From positions 1 through 22,094 of the IMG/VR virus record IMGVR_UViG_3300035698_014034: 22,094 bases of DNA; one strand, written 5' to 3'. How positions within the stretch are numbered: position 1 is the stretch's first letter; every line of letters begins with the position of its first letter. Source of the DNA: a virus. Of this stretch, positions 1 through 6,644 are shown one piece after another. The notes beneath the pieces are model-generated. The model did no database searches. It was not told the DNA's origin and saw only the letters and a program-made list of their open reading frames with translations. The position numbers and the translations under genes were made by a program.

Positions 1-58
1 ATATACGAGAAATTTAATTAATCACGATCAGCCAATGCCAAACACACGTTGTTGGTTG

Positions 59-120
59 AGATGAGGGCAACAATTCTTCACATACCACCCCCCCAAATGG
101 TAAGCCCTCATCTTTTTTTT
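59..120 (+). terminator. Hairpin followed by T8 tract, likely terminator of an upstream operon
   Basis: Bases 59-68 (agatgagggc) are perfectly complementary to 104-113, giving a 10-bp stem. The stem runs straight into a run of eight T at 113-120, with more T-rich sequence after it. The loop is long (about 35 nt) and carries a run of seven C at 88-94. A T-tract alone can end transcription in archaea, and the stem makes a terminator more likely. The upstream gene it would terminate lies outside the window. Confidence 0.5.
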
Positions 121-203
121 ATTTTAGCGTTTACAGAGTAAATACAAATTCTAAACAAAATAGAACATTTTAAAAGCTTCAAAATTTTTGAAACAAAAAG
201 ATG

Positions 204-227
204 AGGTAACACTTCAAGGTAACACTT
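204..227. repeat. Tandem direct repeat, 11 bp, 13-bp period
   Basis: The 11-mer aggtaacactt occurs at 204-214 and again at 217-227. The spacing (13 bp) is slightly more than one helical turn, so a dimeric regulator could bind both copies on nearly the same face. It lies upstream of the TATA-like boxes of the first operon, which is where an operator would be expected. Function is inference. Confidence 0.55.
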
Positions 228-244
228 AAAAAAAAAATAAAGGT

Positions 245-293
245 GCTGTATCAGAAAAAATCATTAGTTGGCGCTAATGACTTCTAAAACAGC
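245..293. repeat. Extended imperfect palindrome / stem-loop upstream of first promoter
   Basis: Bases 245-256 pair with 282-293 at 10 of 12 positions. Nested inside, 261-267 (tcattag) pairs perfectly with 274-280 (ctaatga) around a six-base loop. The whole element spans 49 nt and sits directly upstream of TATA-like sequences at 299-310 and 336-344. It could be an operator palindrome or a structured RNA. Confidence 0.55.
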
Positions 294-335
294 TTGAATA
301 TATAAATATAATGATTTAACGAATTAGTAAACCGA

Positions 336-345
336 TATATAAAAG
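336..345 (+). promoter_or_regulatory. Archaeal-type TATA box candidate for the early operon
   Basis: The sequence tatataaaag at 336-345 resembles an archaeal TATA box. A start about 25 nt downstream would give a leader of roughly 65 nt before the first gene at 438. A second candidate, tatataaatata, is at 299-310. No clear BRE can be claimed in this A-rich context. Confidence 0.45.
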
Positions 346-437
346 CTTAAAAAGGACGAGAAGACCGAAAACAAGCACAACACCAAAGCTAAGAAAAAAA
401 GTATTACCCGTAGGTATTACTAATAATGGAGAAAAAA

Positions 438-614
438 ATGTTATGCCAATATTGTGGAACAAGACTACCAACTTGCAGATATGGTAAAAGAAGAGCAAAG
501 ATAATTTCTCATACCAAGAGATGCAAAAAAGCAAACCCAAGAGAACAAAGAAAAAATCCAGAAACATATACATTAGGAGATTTTTGGATAAAAACAACGG
601 AGGAAAACCAATGA
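438..614 (+). CDS. Small zinc-finger-like protein (58 aa)
   Basis: First gene of the rightward operon. The protein begins with C3-x2-C6 followed by C13 and an H-x3-C pair (SHTKRC), consistent with a small zinc-binding fold, then a basic Lys/Arg-rich stretch suggesting nucleic acid binding. I chose ATG 438 because GGAG at 428-431 lies at proper distance. An in-frame ATG at 426 would add four residues but lacks a good site. The family is not recognised. The next gene begins three bases before its stop codon ends. Confidence 0.6.
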   Translation: MLCQYCGTRLPTCRYGKRRAKIISHTKRCKKANPREQRKNPETYTLGDFWIKTTEENQ

Positions 615-814
615 ACAGGAAAATAAAAATTGGATGGATTGATGCAGATGCATTAAAGAAATCAATGAAGAACAAGAAGACAGCCAAGCGGTGTACCAAG
701 TGCATATACTACCCACAAGCAAAACGAGAAAGACCCAAGAGTCCAGAGTGCCAACACCATATACTAATGAACACCGAGAACTTTTGCACAGAAAGAACGG
801 AGGAGGAACAATGA
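611..814 (+). CDS. Small Cys-rich hypothetical protein (67 aa)
   Basis: Start ATG 611 is preceded by GGAGG at 599-603. The middle holds CTKC followed by further Cys and a CQHH motif, then another Cys near the C-terminus, so one zinc site is plausible. The N-terminus (MNRKIKIGWIDADALKKSMK) looks like a short structured segment. Many tailed viruses carry such small proteins of unknown function. It overlaps the next start by ATGA. Confidence 0.6.
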   Translation: MNRKIKIGWIDADALKKSMKNKKTAKRCTKCIYYPQAKRERPKSPECQHHILMNTENFCTERTEEEQ

Positions 815-1161
815 GAAGCAAACAGGCAATGAGCACAATTAAATGGACACAGAAAAACCGAATCTACCTTGAGAGACTGGGTATCATTGATGGAAGAACT
901 GGCAAGGTCAAGAAGTCGGGACCCAATATGAACAAATTCCTGAACGAATGTGTGACTTTACTTTTAGAGAACCAGATGCACCCCACAGCAAGTATGATGG
1001 CAACAAGGGAAGAACTGGGGGAAGCATGGAAGAGATTTCAGGTAGGAGTCATGAATTCCCAAATTCAAGAATTGACCAATAATATAATTGCGATCGCAAA
1101 TACCCAACAAATCAGCCTTCGAGAAGACTTGCCCGAGATAGAAATAGAGATAAAAGAATAA
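811..1161 (+). CDS. Hypothetical protein (116 aa)
   Basis: Strong ribosome site GGAGGAGGA lies just before ATG 811, overlapping the previous gene. The product is mostly helical by composition. It has a basic N-terminal third (IKWTQKNRIYLERLG), a TGKVKKSGPNMNKFLNECV segment that could be part of a DNA-binding helix, and a long helix toward the acidic end (IEIEIKE). I do not recognise the family. The segment with KFLNECVTLLLE resembles the second half of a ribbon-helix-helix-type fold, but this is weak. Confidence 0.6.
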   Translation: MRSKQAMSTIKWTQKNRIYLERLGIIDGRTGKVKKSGPNMNKFLNECVTLLLENQMHPTASMMATREELGEAWKRFQVGVMNSQIQELTNNIIAIANTQQISLREDLPEIEIEIKE

Positions 1162-1193
1162 AAGCAGACGCAAAACAAGCGCGTCCCAAAAAT

Positions 1194-1301
1194 ATGCATA
1201 CCACAAAAGGAATGTCAAAAAAAATAGAAGCTTTTAAAAAGGTCAAAGTTAATATGATGTTCACTGGGAGCAAAACGCAACCAGGGAGGCAACCCAAATG
1301 A
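1194..1301 (+). CDS. Possible small basic ORF (35 aa)
   Basis: An open frame from ATG 1194 overlaps the next gene by ATGA, the usual junction in this operon. The predicted peptide is basic (MSKKIEAFKKVKVNMM in its centre). No good ribosome site precedes 1194. An internal ATG at 1212 follows AGGA directly, with no spacing. It fills an otherwise unexplained 136-nt gap but could be chance. Confidence 0.25.
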   Translation: MHTTKGMSKKIEAFKKVKVNMMFTGSKTQPGRQPK

Positions 1302-1432
1302 GAAGTACGAAACAAGAAGAACCAAGAACCACAGCGAAAAGAGCAGAACAGAATCAAAACCCAACTACAGGAGACACAACGGTGGAAGAAGCAGAACAAC
1401 TGCTTTTTAACGCAACAAAAAAGGGTAACTAA
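1298..1432 (+). CDS. Small hypothetical protein (44 aa)
   Basis: ATG 1298 follows GGGAGG at 1284-1289. The peptide is hydrophilic, with Gln/Thr/Asn-rich sequence and a short amphipathic end (VEEAEQLLFNATKKGN). No family is recognised. Codon use (AGA, GAA, CCA, ACA) matches its neighbours, which supports translation. Confidence 0.45.
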   Translation: MRSTKQEEPRTTAKRAEQNQNPTTGDTTVEEAEQLLFNATKKGN

Positions 1433-1434
1433 AA

Positions 1435-1536
1435 ATGGAATCAGAATACGAAGACGAGTTCGAAAGAGCAGGATTCCAAGACTACGAGCAATTTATGTCA
1501 GAGTACGGAAACGAGGTGGACGAGTATGGCAACTAA
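1435..1536 (+). CDS. Very acidic mini-protein (33 aa)
   Basis: ATG 1435 lies two bases after the previous stop. The peptide is dominated by Glu, Asp and Tyr (MESEYEDEFERAGFQDYEQF). Similar acidic mini-proteins occur in this window at 13868 and 15560. Acidic small viral proteins sometimes mimic DNA or bind basic partners, but nothing here proves that. Confidence 0.45.
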   Translation: MESEYEDEFERAGFQDYEQFMSEYGNEVDEYGN

Positions 1537-1645
1537 AAGCAAATGCCCACAATGTCAAAAGACGACTTGCGAAGAAGGAGTGATGCCAGAGAACGGTGTG
1601 GATTATCCAATCCACCACTGCTCAGAGTGTGGATGGTGGGGATGA
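1526..1645 (+). CDS. Small zinc-ribbon protein (39 aa)
   Basis: ATG 1526 overlaps the end of the preceding ORF and is preceded by GAGGTGG. Two knuckles are visible, CPQC near the N-terminus and CSECG near the C-terminus, spaced as in rubredoxin-like zinc ribbons. It is small enough to be a single zinc ribbon. Function unknown; nucleic acid or protein binding are both usual for such folds. Confidence 0.6.
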   Translation: MATKSKCPQCQKTTCEEGVMPENGVDYPIHHCSECGWWG

Positions 1646-1771
1646 TGAGAACCCAAATCATCCAATGGGCAGAAAACAAATACAAGTTCTTCGGAACTGG
1701 TACAAAAAACACAATTTATTTTTATTTAGTATTTTTTTTAAGAAGAACATATCTATAGGAGGACGAAACAA
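1646..1771 (+). terminator. T-rich gap, possible terminator or attenuator
   Basis: This 126-nt gap holds a T-rich tract at 1715-1739 (including T8 at 1732-1739), rare on this A-rich strand. Oligo-T is the usual archaeal terminator signal. A strong ribosome site, TAGGAGG, follows at about 1756-1762 for the next gene. Open frames through the gap lack ribosome sites and read as low-complexity Phe/Tyr, so I do not call them genes. Confidence 0.35.
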
Positions 1772-2134
1772 ATGGCACAAAAAAAACAAATACCAAGGAA
1801 GCACATCGCAAAAAAGATAACAGCAGAACAGGAAGAAACAATAAAACAAATACAGCGAACCCAAAGACAGGCAACATGGGCAGAAGCAAAACACGAATAC
1901 TTCGAGAACCAGAAAACATACGACAGAGTAGAAGTTCTGAGCAAACAACTCGCAGAGGAAGCGAAAAAGAGGAGAACCCTCACTATTTCTGAAACAAAGC
2001 TAGGAATCACAATGGTGTTAACCAAACAAGACTGCAAAGCACTAGGCTTCACAGGCAACGAACAGACCAAGGAAGGAATCAAGGAAGTCCGAAAGAGACT
2101 GAAACTACCAGAAAAAGCAATAAGGGGGAAATAA
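1772..2134 (+). CDS. Hypothetical helical protein (120 aa)
   Basis: ATG 1772 follows a strong TAGGAGG. The protein is Lys/Glu/Gln-rich and predicted helical over residues 15-70, suggesting a coiled coil. The C-terminal half (LTISETKLGITMVLTKQDCK, then GFTGNEQTKEGIKEVRKRLKLP) looks globular and could contain a small helix-turn-helix-like unit. I do not recognise it. It opens a block leading to the recombination gene at 3123. Confidence 0.6.
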   Translation: MAQKKQIPRKHIAKKITAEQEETIKQIQRTQRQATWAEAKHEYFENQKTYDRVEVLSKQLAEEAKKRRTLTISETKLGITMVLTKQDCKALGFTGNEQTKEGIKEVRKRLKLPEKAIRGK

Positions 2135-2136
2135 TA

Positions 2137-2313
2137 ATGAAAGAAAACATGAGGATCGACAACTTCACAAAGCATGAATTACTGATTTTTATGGGAGATG
2201 CAGAAGACGAAGAGCCAAGAGAAACATTCACTCTCAAACCACAGGAACAAAAGAATGTAGACATCAGCACAATCACAAGGATAGCAATCAACGGAGGAAC
2301 CCCAAATGAATGA
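2137..2313 (+). CDS. Small hypothetical protein (58 aa)
   Basis: ATG 2137 follows a GGGGG stretch in the end of the preceding gene, and its stop overlaps the next start. The peptide has a short hydrophobic helix (KHELLIFMGD), an acidic patch and a C-terminal beta-like part (VDISTITRIAINGG). No family recognised. Codon pattern fits the operon. Confidence 0.5.
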   Translation: MKENMRIDNFTKHELLIFMGDAEDEEPRETFTLKPQEQKNVDISTITRIAINGGTPNE

Positions 2314-2923
2314 AGAAAAAGAATTAAGCCCAGAACAGGAAATCGAAGCAAGAAAAGAACAGATGAAAGAAGAAAAAGTAACAAAAGCACCAGAGGAAGA
2401 ACAAGTACAAAAGGGATTTATTAGATACGGAGAGCCAGCGATCACTGACCCAATGCACGCACACCCAGACTACGATGGAATGATAAAGCTAGCAATAGAA
2501 ATCCCAGAGATGGTAAGAAAATGCGAATCCAAGATCCACGCACTAACAAACAAACAAGCAATCATCGATACAGAGCTCCGAAAGATAGAAGAAAAGACGC
2601 TTAAGGATGTGTTCGAAGACGAAACAGAAACCGAGATAGAAATCCCAGTGGACAAAAGGTCAATGACAAAGGAAGAGAAAGCAGACTACAAGCCAGCATT
2701 TAAGAAAGAATACAAGGCAAAGTACACAAACGAAAAGATGCGACAAACTGAAACACAAATCAGACTAAGCAACGACATCGGATACCAGGAACTACTAGAG
2801 CACAGACAGAAAGCAATCGATGAACTAAAAGAAACAACAAGAACGATAGACGAATCTAGAAGACAGATGCGAGCAATGGAAATGATCATTGAACTAATGA
2901 GACTAAAGGCAAGGGCGATATAA
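2306..2923 (+). CDS. Coiled-coil protein (205 aa), function unknown
   Basis: Starts at ATG 2306 after CGGAGG, overlapping the previous gene. The N-terminal 30 residues are Glu/Lys-rich. Residues about 55-205 form long charged helices with heptad-like spacing, interrupted by an acidic linker (ETETEIEIP). Its position directly before a winged-helix gene and the annealing protein resembles the place where tailed viruses keep nuclease-inhibitor or recombination accessory proteins with coiled coils. That role is an inference from context only. Confidence 0.6.
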   Translation: MNEEKELSPEQEIEARKEQMKEEKVTKAPEEEQVQKGFIRYGEPAITDPMHAHPDYDGMIKLAIEIPEMVRKCESKIHALTNKQAIIDTELRKIEEKTLKDVFEDETETEIEIPVDKRSMTKEEKADYKPAFKKEYKAKYTNEKMRQTETQIRLSNDIGYQELLEHRQKAIDELKETTRTIDESRRQMRAMEMIIELMRLKARAI

Positions 2924-3136
2924 ATGGGGCAGTACGATGTTTTGGAAGTGCTCCAGAAAGCAACTGGACCAATAACAACCAGAGAAATAGCAGAACAACT
3001 GGATGCACCAATGAACCAAGTAAGCACAAGCCTCAACAAACTAAGAAAATGGCGAAACATCGATATGGTAACAATAATAAAACCAAAATACAACACCGCA
3101 TACATCTTGAGAGAGGATAAAAATGGCAAACGCTAA
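2924..3136 (+). CDS. Winged-helix DNA-binding protein (70 aa)
   Basis: The ATG follows the previous stop directly. The pattern is a MarR/ArsR-like winged helix: helix 1 (YDVLEVLQKATGP), helix-turn-helix (ITTREIAEQLDAPMNQVSTS, recognition helix continuing LNKLRKW), then a beta wing (IDMVTIIKPKYNTAYIL). At 70 aa it is a minimal single domain, probably acting as a dimer. It could regulate the operon or be a replication accessory. It overlaps the annealing protein gene by 14 bases. Confidence 0.7.
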   Translation: MGQYDVLEVLQKATGPITTREIAEQLDAPMNQVSTSLNKLRKWRNIDMVTIIKPKYNTAYILREDKNGKR

Positions 3137-4073
3137 AGACTTTTATGACAATGTGAACGAACAAGAAAATCTATTTGACTATGAAGAAGAAACAGACCCA
3201 GAAGAAATCGACTTTGAAGAAGAAGCAGACAAATATCTGCAACAAGCAGAAGAGGAAAAACAAATGACAGAAGAAACAAATACCAAGGAAGGAATATTAA
3301 AATATTTTGCAAAGACAGCAGGAATCAAACTGGAAGGAAGCGAGGTCTGGATAAATCCAACCGCAGAAGCCAAGAGAAACTTAATCGAAAAGCACGCAGA
3401 GATTACAGCAAAGGTAGGATCATCAGTCCTACTAAAAATGGCAGACGATGGAAAATATAGGTCAATAGAATTCCCAGCAGAAGAAGGAACAGATCCAAAA
3501 AAAGTACCAATGAAACCAAAGGAAGCACCAAAGAAAGAAGCCCCAAAGGAAGAAGAGCCACAAACAGGAGGAGCAGAGCCAGAAGTCAGAACAACCACAA
3601 CAACCAGTGAAAAATGCGAACCAGACACAGGAGAGAGAACAGTAACAATGAATGGAACATGGCAATGGAATGACGAAATGACCGATAAAGAGGCATTTAA
3701 CAATTTAAGCAAAATCAAGTGCAAGACCGAAAAGAAAAACAATCTGACATACATCAGCTGGAGTGACGCATGGACAGAACTGAAGAAAATCTATCCAGAC
3801 GCAACATACAAAGTACACGAAAACATGAATGGGATGCCATACTTTCATGACATAACAGGAGCCTTCGCCAAAGTCAGCGTAACAGCAGCAGGAATAACAT
3901 ACACAAACCATCTGCCTGTAATGAACCACATGAACAAGAGCCTAAAGCTACATGAGATGACAACCTTTGACATTAACAAAGCAGTACAGAGATGCTTTGC
4001 AAAAGCGATCGCAATGCATGGACTGGGACTATATGTCTATCGAGGCGAAGACTTGCCAGAGGATGACAAATGA
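3123..4073 (+). CDS. Single-strand annealing protein, Sak3/DUF1071 family, with long acidic N-terminus
   Basis: Residues about 206-316 match the DUF1071 (Sak3) family of viral single-strand annealing proteins: LTYISWSDAWTELKKIYPDA, then a central beta part, LPVMNHMNK, and the hallmark end DINKAVQRCFAKAIAMHGLG with YRGEDLPED. These proteins anneal complementary ssDNA in viral recombination and replication. The first ~200 residues are unusual. Residues 15-55 are very acidic, 57-120 look like a small folded domain, and 122-165 are a Lys/Glu/Pro linker. Most family members are shorter, so this is probably an added interaction region. The start ATG lies inside the previous gene, after GAGAGG. Confidence 0.8.
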   Translation: MANAKDFYDNVNEQENLFDYEEETDPEEIDFEEEADKYLQQAEEEKQMTEETNTKEGILKYFAKTAGIKLEGSEVWINPTAEAKRNLIEKHAEITAKVGSSVLLKMADDGKYRSIEFPAEEGTDPKKVPMKPKEAPKKEAPKEEEPQTGGAEPEVRTTTTTSEKCEPDTGERTVTMNGTWQWNDEMTDKEAFNNLSKIKCKTEKKNNLTYISWSDAWTELKKIYPDATYKVHENMNGMPYFHDITGAFAKVSVTAAGITYTNHLPVMNHMNKSLKLHEMTTFDINKAVQRCFAKAIAMHGLGLYVYRGEDLPEDDK

Positions 4074-4225
4074 GCTTAAAACCATTTGTTAAATTCACAA
4101 ACAACTATGAGGATAAAGTAATCGCTTTCGGAGGACAAGTCGTAATAGCATACGGCTGGAAGGTTATTAATTTATTTTTTATGTGGTTTGATTTCACCAT
4201 AGGATTCAAGGAGGAAAGCGAATGA
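4070..4225 (+). CDS. Small probable membrane protein (51 aa)
   Basis: Overlaps the previous stop by ATGA. The C-terminal half is strongly hydrophobic and aromatic (VVIAYGWKVINLFFMWFDF, then TIGF), enough for one membrane segment, and the end is acidic (KEESE). It is T-richer than its neighbours, as expected for a membrane peptide. Function unknown. Confidence 0.5.
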   Translation: MSLKPFVKFTNNYEDKVIAFGGQVVIAYGWKVINLFFMWFDFTIGFKEESE

Positions 4226-4407
4226 AAACATGTCCAAATTGCAAGAAACAGTACGAACCAGAACTACAAAGACAACACCCAGAGAAACACATCCAGGATG
4301 AGTTCCCGAATGCCGAAGCATGGAAAAGGGAACAACATATCTCTGGAATCTGCTCAGACAAATGCTGGCTAGAATTTATAGGACCACCACCAGAAGATGG
4401 AGATTAA
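4222..4407 (+). CDS. Small zinc-finger protein (61 aa)
   Basis: ATG 4222 follows AAGGAGG and overlaps the previous stop. CPNC near the N-terminus and CSDKC near the C-terminus, with H residues between, suggest one zinc site. The CSDKCW element resembles the end of small zinc proteins of the treble-clef type. No specific function can be given. Confidence 0.6.
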   Translation: MKTCPNCKKQYEPELQRQHPEKHIQDEFPNAEAWKREQHISGICSDKCWLEFIGPPPEDGD

Positions 4408-4408
4408 A

Positions 4409-4543
4409 ATGAGAACAAAACAAGAAATAATCGAAATTTTGGGACAGCCATACAAAGAGTTGGAACAAACACTGAACATCAAAATAAGGAATGGTCAGAC
4501 AGTAGAGGGTGTCAGGAAGGCACTATGGTGGGTGATGGCATAA
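4409..4543 (+). CDS. Small hypothetical protein (44 aa)
   Basis: ATG 4409 follows the previous stop (TAAAATG). The peptide is a helix-rich module (KQEIIEILGQPYKELEQTL) ending in VRKALWWVMA. Its TAA overlaps a following ATG (TAATG), typical for this operon. No family recognised. Confidence 0.45.
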   Translation: MRTKQEIIEILGQPYKELEQTLNIKIRNGQTVEGVRKALWWVMA

Positions 4544-4800
4544 TGGAAATAACCAACGCAGGAATCGAATGCATGGAAGAATATGGTGGAAGCTTTGTCA
4601 AGGCATTAGCAAACGCATGGTACAAGGCAGACCCAGTAAACAGAAGGATCCTTGAAAACAACTTCCCATACTTTGAAGAGTACGAGAATCAGGCAGAAAG
4701 AAGGAACACCACCCAAAGGATAGATCCAGTGGTTATGAAACACAACCTATCAGAAAACGAAGTAAAAAAATTCAAGAAGCACCAGGAGGAAATACAATGA
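4543..4800 (+). CDS. Conserved-type small viral protein (85 aa)
   Basis: The N-terminal pattern GGSFVKALANAWYKADPVNR followed by FPYFEEYENQAER is a type I know from many tailed-phage genomes as an uncharacterised small protein. The C-terminal part is charged and helical. I chose ATG 4543 for the TAATG junction. ATG 4525, six codons upstream and preceded by AGGAAGG, is a real alternative. Function unknown. Confidence 0.6.
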   Translation: MEITNAGIECMEEYGGSFVKALANAWYKADPVNRRILENNFPYFEEYENQAERRNTTQRIDPVVMKHNLSENEVKKFKKHQEEIQ

Positions 4801-5009
4801 AAATAATAAAAACACTAAGAGCATGGCATCAGGACAGAAGACAAGTCAGCATGGAGAAACATGAAATCGACTACATCAAGAGACTAGCAAAGAAATATCT
4901 GAGAAACGCAGAAGGAATAGTAGACTACCAACTAATGAAAGTAAGAGCAAGTAGCTTAAAGAAAATGTGCAAATATATACTGAAGACCAAACCAGACACC
5001 AGGAGGTGA
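4797..5009 (+). CDS. Small basic hypothetical protein (70 aa)
   Basis: Overlaps the preceding stop by ATGA and follows AGGAGG. Basic and helical throughout (IDYIKRLAKKYLRNAEG, then KKMCKYILKTKP), so nucleic acid binding is possible. No family recognised. Its end contains the strong ribosome site of the next gene. Confidence 0.55.
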   Translation: MKIIKTLRAWHQDRRQVSMEKHEIDYIKRLAKKYLRNAEGIVDYQLMKVRASSLKKMCKYILKTKPDTRR

Positions 5010-5014
5010 GATAA

Positions 5015-5242
5015 GTGCCAATATTTCCGACAGTAAGAAAAATAGTATTAGAAGTAGAGATAAATGATGTAAAAAAGAAACAAAAAATAGATTTGTGCGA
5101 GACTATGGATCCAGAAATATTCAAAAGAGTATCAAAAAACGCAGAAGCTATTGATTTACACAAAGAATTAAATGGTTTTTTGGCAGAATTCGGTCAGGAA
5201 CACAGTACGGAGTTGTTAATTGTTATTGGAAAAAGAAAATGA
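5015..5242 (+). CDS. Hypothetical protein with GTG start (75 aa)
   Basis: GTG 5015 is chosen because AGGAGGTGA (5001-5009) lies at ideal distance and no ATG is available. The protein starts with a beta strand (RKIVLEVEIND), then helices, and ends with a hydrophobic strand (ELLIVIGKRK). Codon use includes more T-ending codons than adjacent genes. No family recognised. Confidence 0.55.
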   Translation: MPIFPTVRKIVLEVEINDVKKKQKIDLCETMDPEIFKRVSKNAEAIDLHKELNGFLAEFGQEHSTELLIVIGKRK

Positions 5243-5254
5243 CCAGGAGATAAG

Positions 5255-5572
5255 ATGTTGTGGAGCACAATAAAGCGAGCTAGGGACATAGTGAGAGCAA
5301 ACGAAGTTGTATTCTGTGAATCAATCCCTCCTTATTATTTCCATTTCAAAGTCAAACAAAGAGATGGACAATGGACAGACGTATGGTACAAGAAGACACC
5401 AGCAGGAATGGCGTGGGACTGCAACAGCTCAACCAAGAAGAAGAATGGAGACTCATGGGGTTGCGTAATGAACACCAAGGCAGACAAGACAAGACCATAC
5501 TGCTCCCACACATTGGCATGCAAAATAAAACTAGAAAGACTTGTAGAAGCAGAACAGGAGAAGAAAAAATGA
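5255..5572 (+). CDS. SWIM-type zinc-finger protein (105 aa)
   Basis: After GGAG at proper distance. The N-terminal half is a beta-rich unit with FHFKVKQRDGQWTDVWY. The C-terminal half holds the SWIM signature: WDCNSS, then GC, then PYCSHTLACK, matching the C-x-H-x2-A second part of SWIM fingers. The spacing between the first Cys pair is longer than usual (Cys-x13-Cys rather than C-x-C). SWIM fingers bind DNA or protein, so a role in recombination or regulation is plausible. Confidence 0.6.
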   Translation: MLWSTIKRARDIVRANEVVFCESIPPYYFHFKVKQRDGQWTDVWYKKTPAGMAWDCNSSTKKKNGDSWGCVMNTKADKTRPYCSHTLACKIKLERLVEAEQEKKK

Positions 5573-5937
5573 AAAGAACACTACAACAAAAAATATTCAT
5601 ATACACCAATCCAGGACTATTCTTGAAGAAAATCCTAGAACTGGACAGCGTAGAAGAGAAGGTCGCATGGATACTGAAACACAACAAGCACATCAGGAAC
5701 TGTGACAAGTGCCTACTTTTCGAATACTGGCAAGAAGTGGACGCACTAAAAAACATCGAAACACACGACATTCACAACCTAACATCAGCAGAAAGCATCA
5801 CCAGATGCAGAAGATACATCCAAAACGATCTGGGTCTTTTTTTACCAACACAAACAAAGATCATAGAAGCAAGAGCCATATCTGCTGAAGCAGTAAAAAA
5901 CTGGGCAACACTAAAAAAGGGAGATGAAAATGATTAA
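5569..5937 (+). CDS. Hypothetical helical protein (122 aa)
   Basis: ATG 5569 follows CAGGAG and overlaps the previous stop. The central part has CDKC plus another Cys (RCRRY), but helices dominate (PGLFLKKILELDSVEEKVAW). It looks globular rather than coiled. No recognised family. An in-frame extension to 5371 is inside the previous gene and is rejected. Confidence 0.55.
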   Translation: MKRTLQQKIFIYTNPGLFLKKILELDSVEEKVAWILKHNKHIRNCDKCLLFEYWQEVDALKNIETHDIHNLTSAESITRCRRYIQNDLGLFLPTQTKIIEARAISAEAVKNWATLKKGDEND

Positions 5938-6256
5938 AACACTAAAGAAATTACTCGGATTTAAACCACCAAAGAAAAAGTCAAAGCCAAAGAAGACAGG
6001 AATCTTCTGCAAGAATTGTGGTCAAGATATTTTTATCAGAAAAAACGGAAATCAATTCATGTCTGGGTGTGGAAGTATAGCATGCTTTAATGCGCTTCCA
6101 TGTGAAACACTAAGAGAGGCAGTAGAATACGCAGAATCAATCTTCGGAAAGCCATTCACCGAACTAACATGGGAAGGACAAGTTGTAATAACACAAGGAA
6201 AATGGGTCTATGATGAAAGCAAGCCCAGAGAATTCCCAATAAGCAAAACAATCTAG
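5930..6256 (+). CDS. Zinc-ribbon protein (108 aa)
   Basis: I chose ATG 5930 because AGGGAG at 5918-5923 is well spaced; ATG 5924 would touch it. A basic Lys/Pro-rich leader (KPPKKKSKPKK) is followed by a zinc ribbon CKNCG...CGSIAC whose second half resembles topoisomerase/RPB-like C4 ribbons (FMSGCGSIAC). A C-terminal helix-strand part follows. DNA binding is a reasonable inference; exact role unknown. Confidence 0.6.
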   Translation: MIKTLKKLLGFKPPKKKSKPKKTGIFCKNCGQDIFIRKNGNQFMSGCGSIACFNALPCETLREAVEYAESIFGKPFTELTWEGQVVITQGKWVYDESKPREFPISKTI

Positions 6257-6267
6257 CGGAGGAAGAA

Positions 6268-6393
6268 ATGCAAATACCAAAAAGAAAAGAACTAGCTGAG
6301 ATGTCAACCCAGGAGCTGTATGTTTTGGCAGGAAGAACAATAATAATCGACAAAAAGGTAAAAACAGAACTAATCCAGAGAGGCGATTATTAA
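6268..6393 (+). CDS. Small hypothetical protein (41 aa)
   Basis: GCGGAGGA precedes ATG 6268 by a suitable distance. The peptide is a pair of short helices (ELAEMSTQELYVLAGR and KVKTELIQRGDY). Its stop overlaps the next start (TAATG). No family recognised. Confidence 0.5.
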   Translation: MQIPKRKELAEMSTQELYVLAGRTIIIDKKVKTELIQRGDY

Positions 6394-6644
6394 TGAAGCT
6401 ACCAATAAAAAAGAAATACTTTGACCAAATCGAATGTGGAGAAACCCACTACGAATTAAGAGATGCTCATATTACATTCGTGTGTGAAGAGACAGGAGAA
6501 ACAATGACAAAGAAGGTTCTTCAAGCAGGAACCGATTGGACAAAATGGGCAAGGAAACTCAAGAGACAATTAACAGATAAAGAAGTCCAGGAACTATTCG
6601 AAGACGAAGTTTTAATATGGTTCAGACTAGAGGCAAACAAATGA
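6393..6644 (+). CDS. ASCH-like small protein (83 aa), tentative
   Basis: The start MKLPIKKKYFDQIECGETHYELRDA recalls the ASCH/YqfB pattern in which a Lys-x2-Phe helix is followed by G-x-K-T-x-E-x-R. Here the Lys is replaced by His/Glu-like residues (GETHYELR). ASCH domains bind RNA or modified nucleosides. The remaining sequence is short for a full ASCH barrel, so this could be a divergent or truncated member. It overlaps the next gene slightly. Confidence 0.4.
   Translation: MKLPIKKKYFDQIECGETHYELRDAHITFVCEETGETMTKKVLQAGTDWTKWARKLKRQLTDKEVQELFEDEVLIWFRLEANK

Larger units (their letters stand above)
121..437. other. Non-coding control region upstream of the early operon
   Basis: I see no convincing gene in this roughly 300-nt stretch. 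It is A/T-rich and holds a tandem direct repeat, a long imperfect palindrome and two TATA-like boxes, listed separately. A second short repeat, gtattac, occurs at 400-406 and 413-419 with a 13-nt period just before the first gene. A minus-strand open frame covering 316-705 is judged a shadow of the plus-strand coding sequence, because it is Phe/Leu-rich and has no ribosome binding site. Confidence 0.6.

Noticed and set aside
316-836. Minus-strand open frames across the first genes
   Set aside because: They are Phe/Leu/Ser-rich mirror images of A-rich plus-strand codons and have no ribosome sites.
1088-1099. Perfect palindrome ttgcgatcgcaa with a second GCGATCGC at 4005-4012
   Set aside because: Resembles the cyanobacterial HIP1 octamer, but only two copies are seen and both lie inside coding sequence, one in a conserved protein motif; chance is likely.
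1642-1820. Open frames through the T-rich gap before the gene at 1772
   Set aside because: No ribosome site, low-complexity Phe/Tyr content, and overlap with the next gene in another frame.
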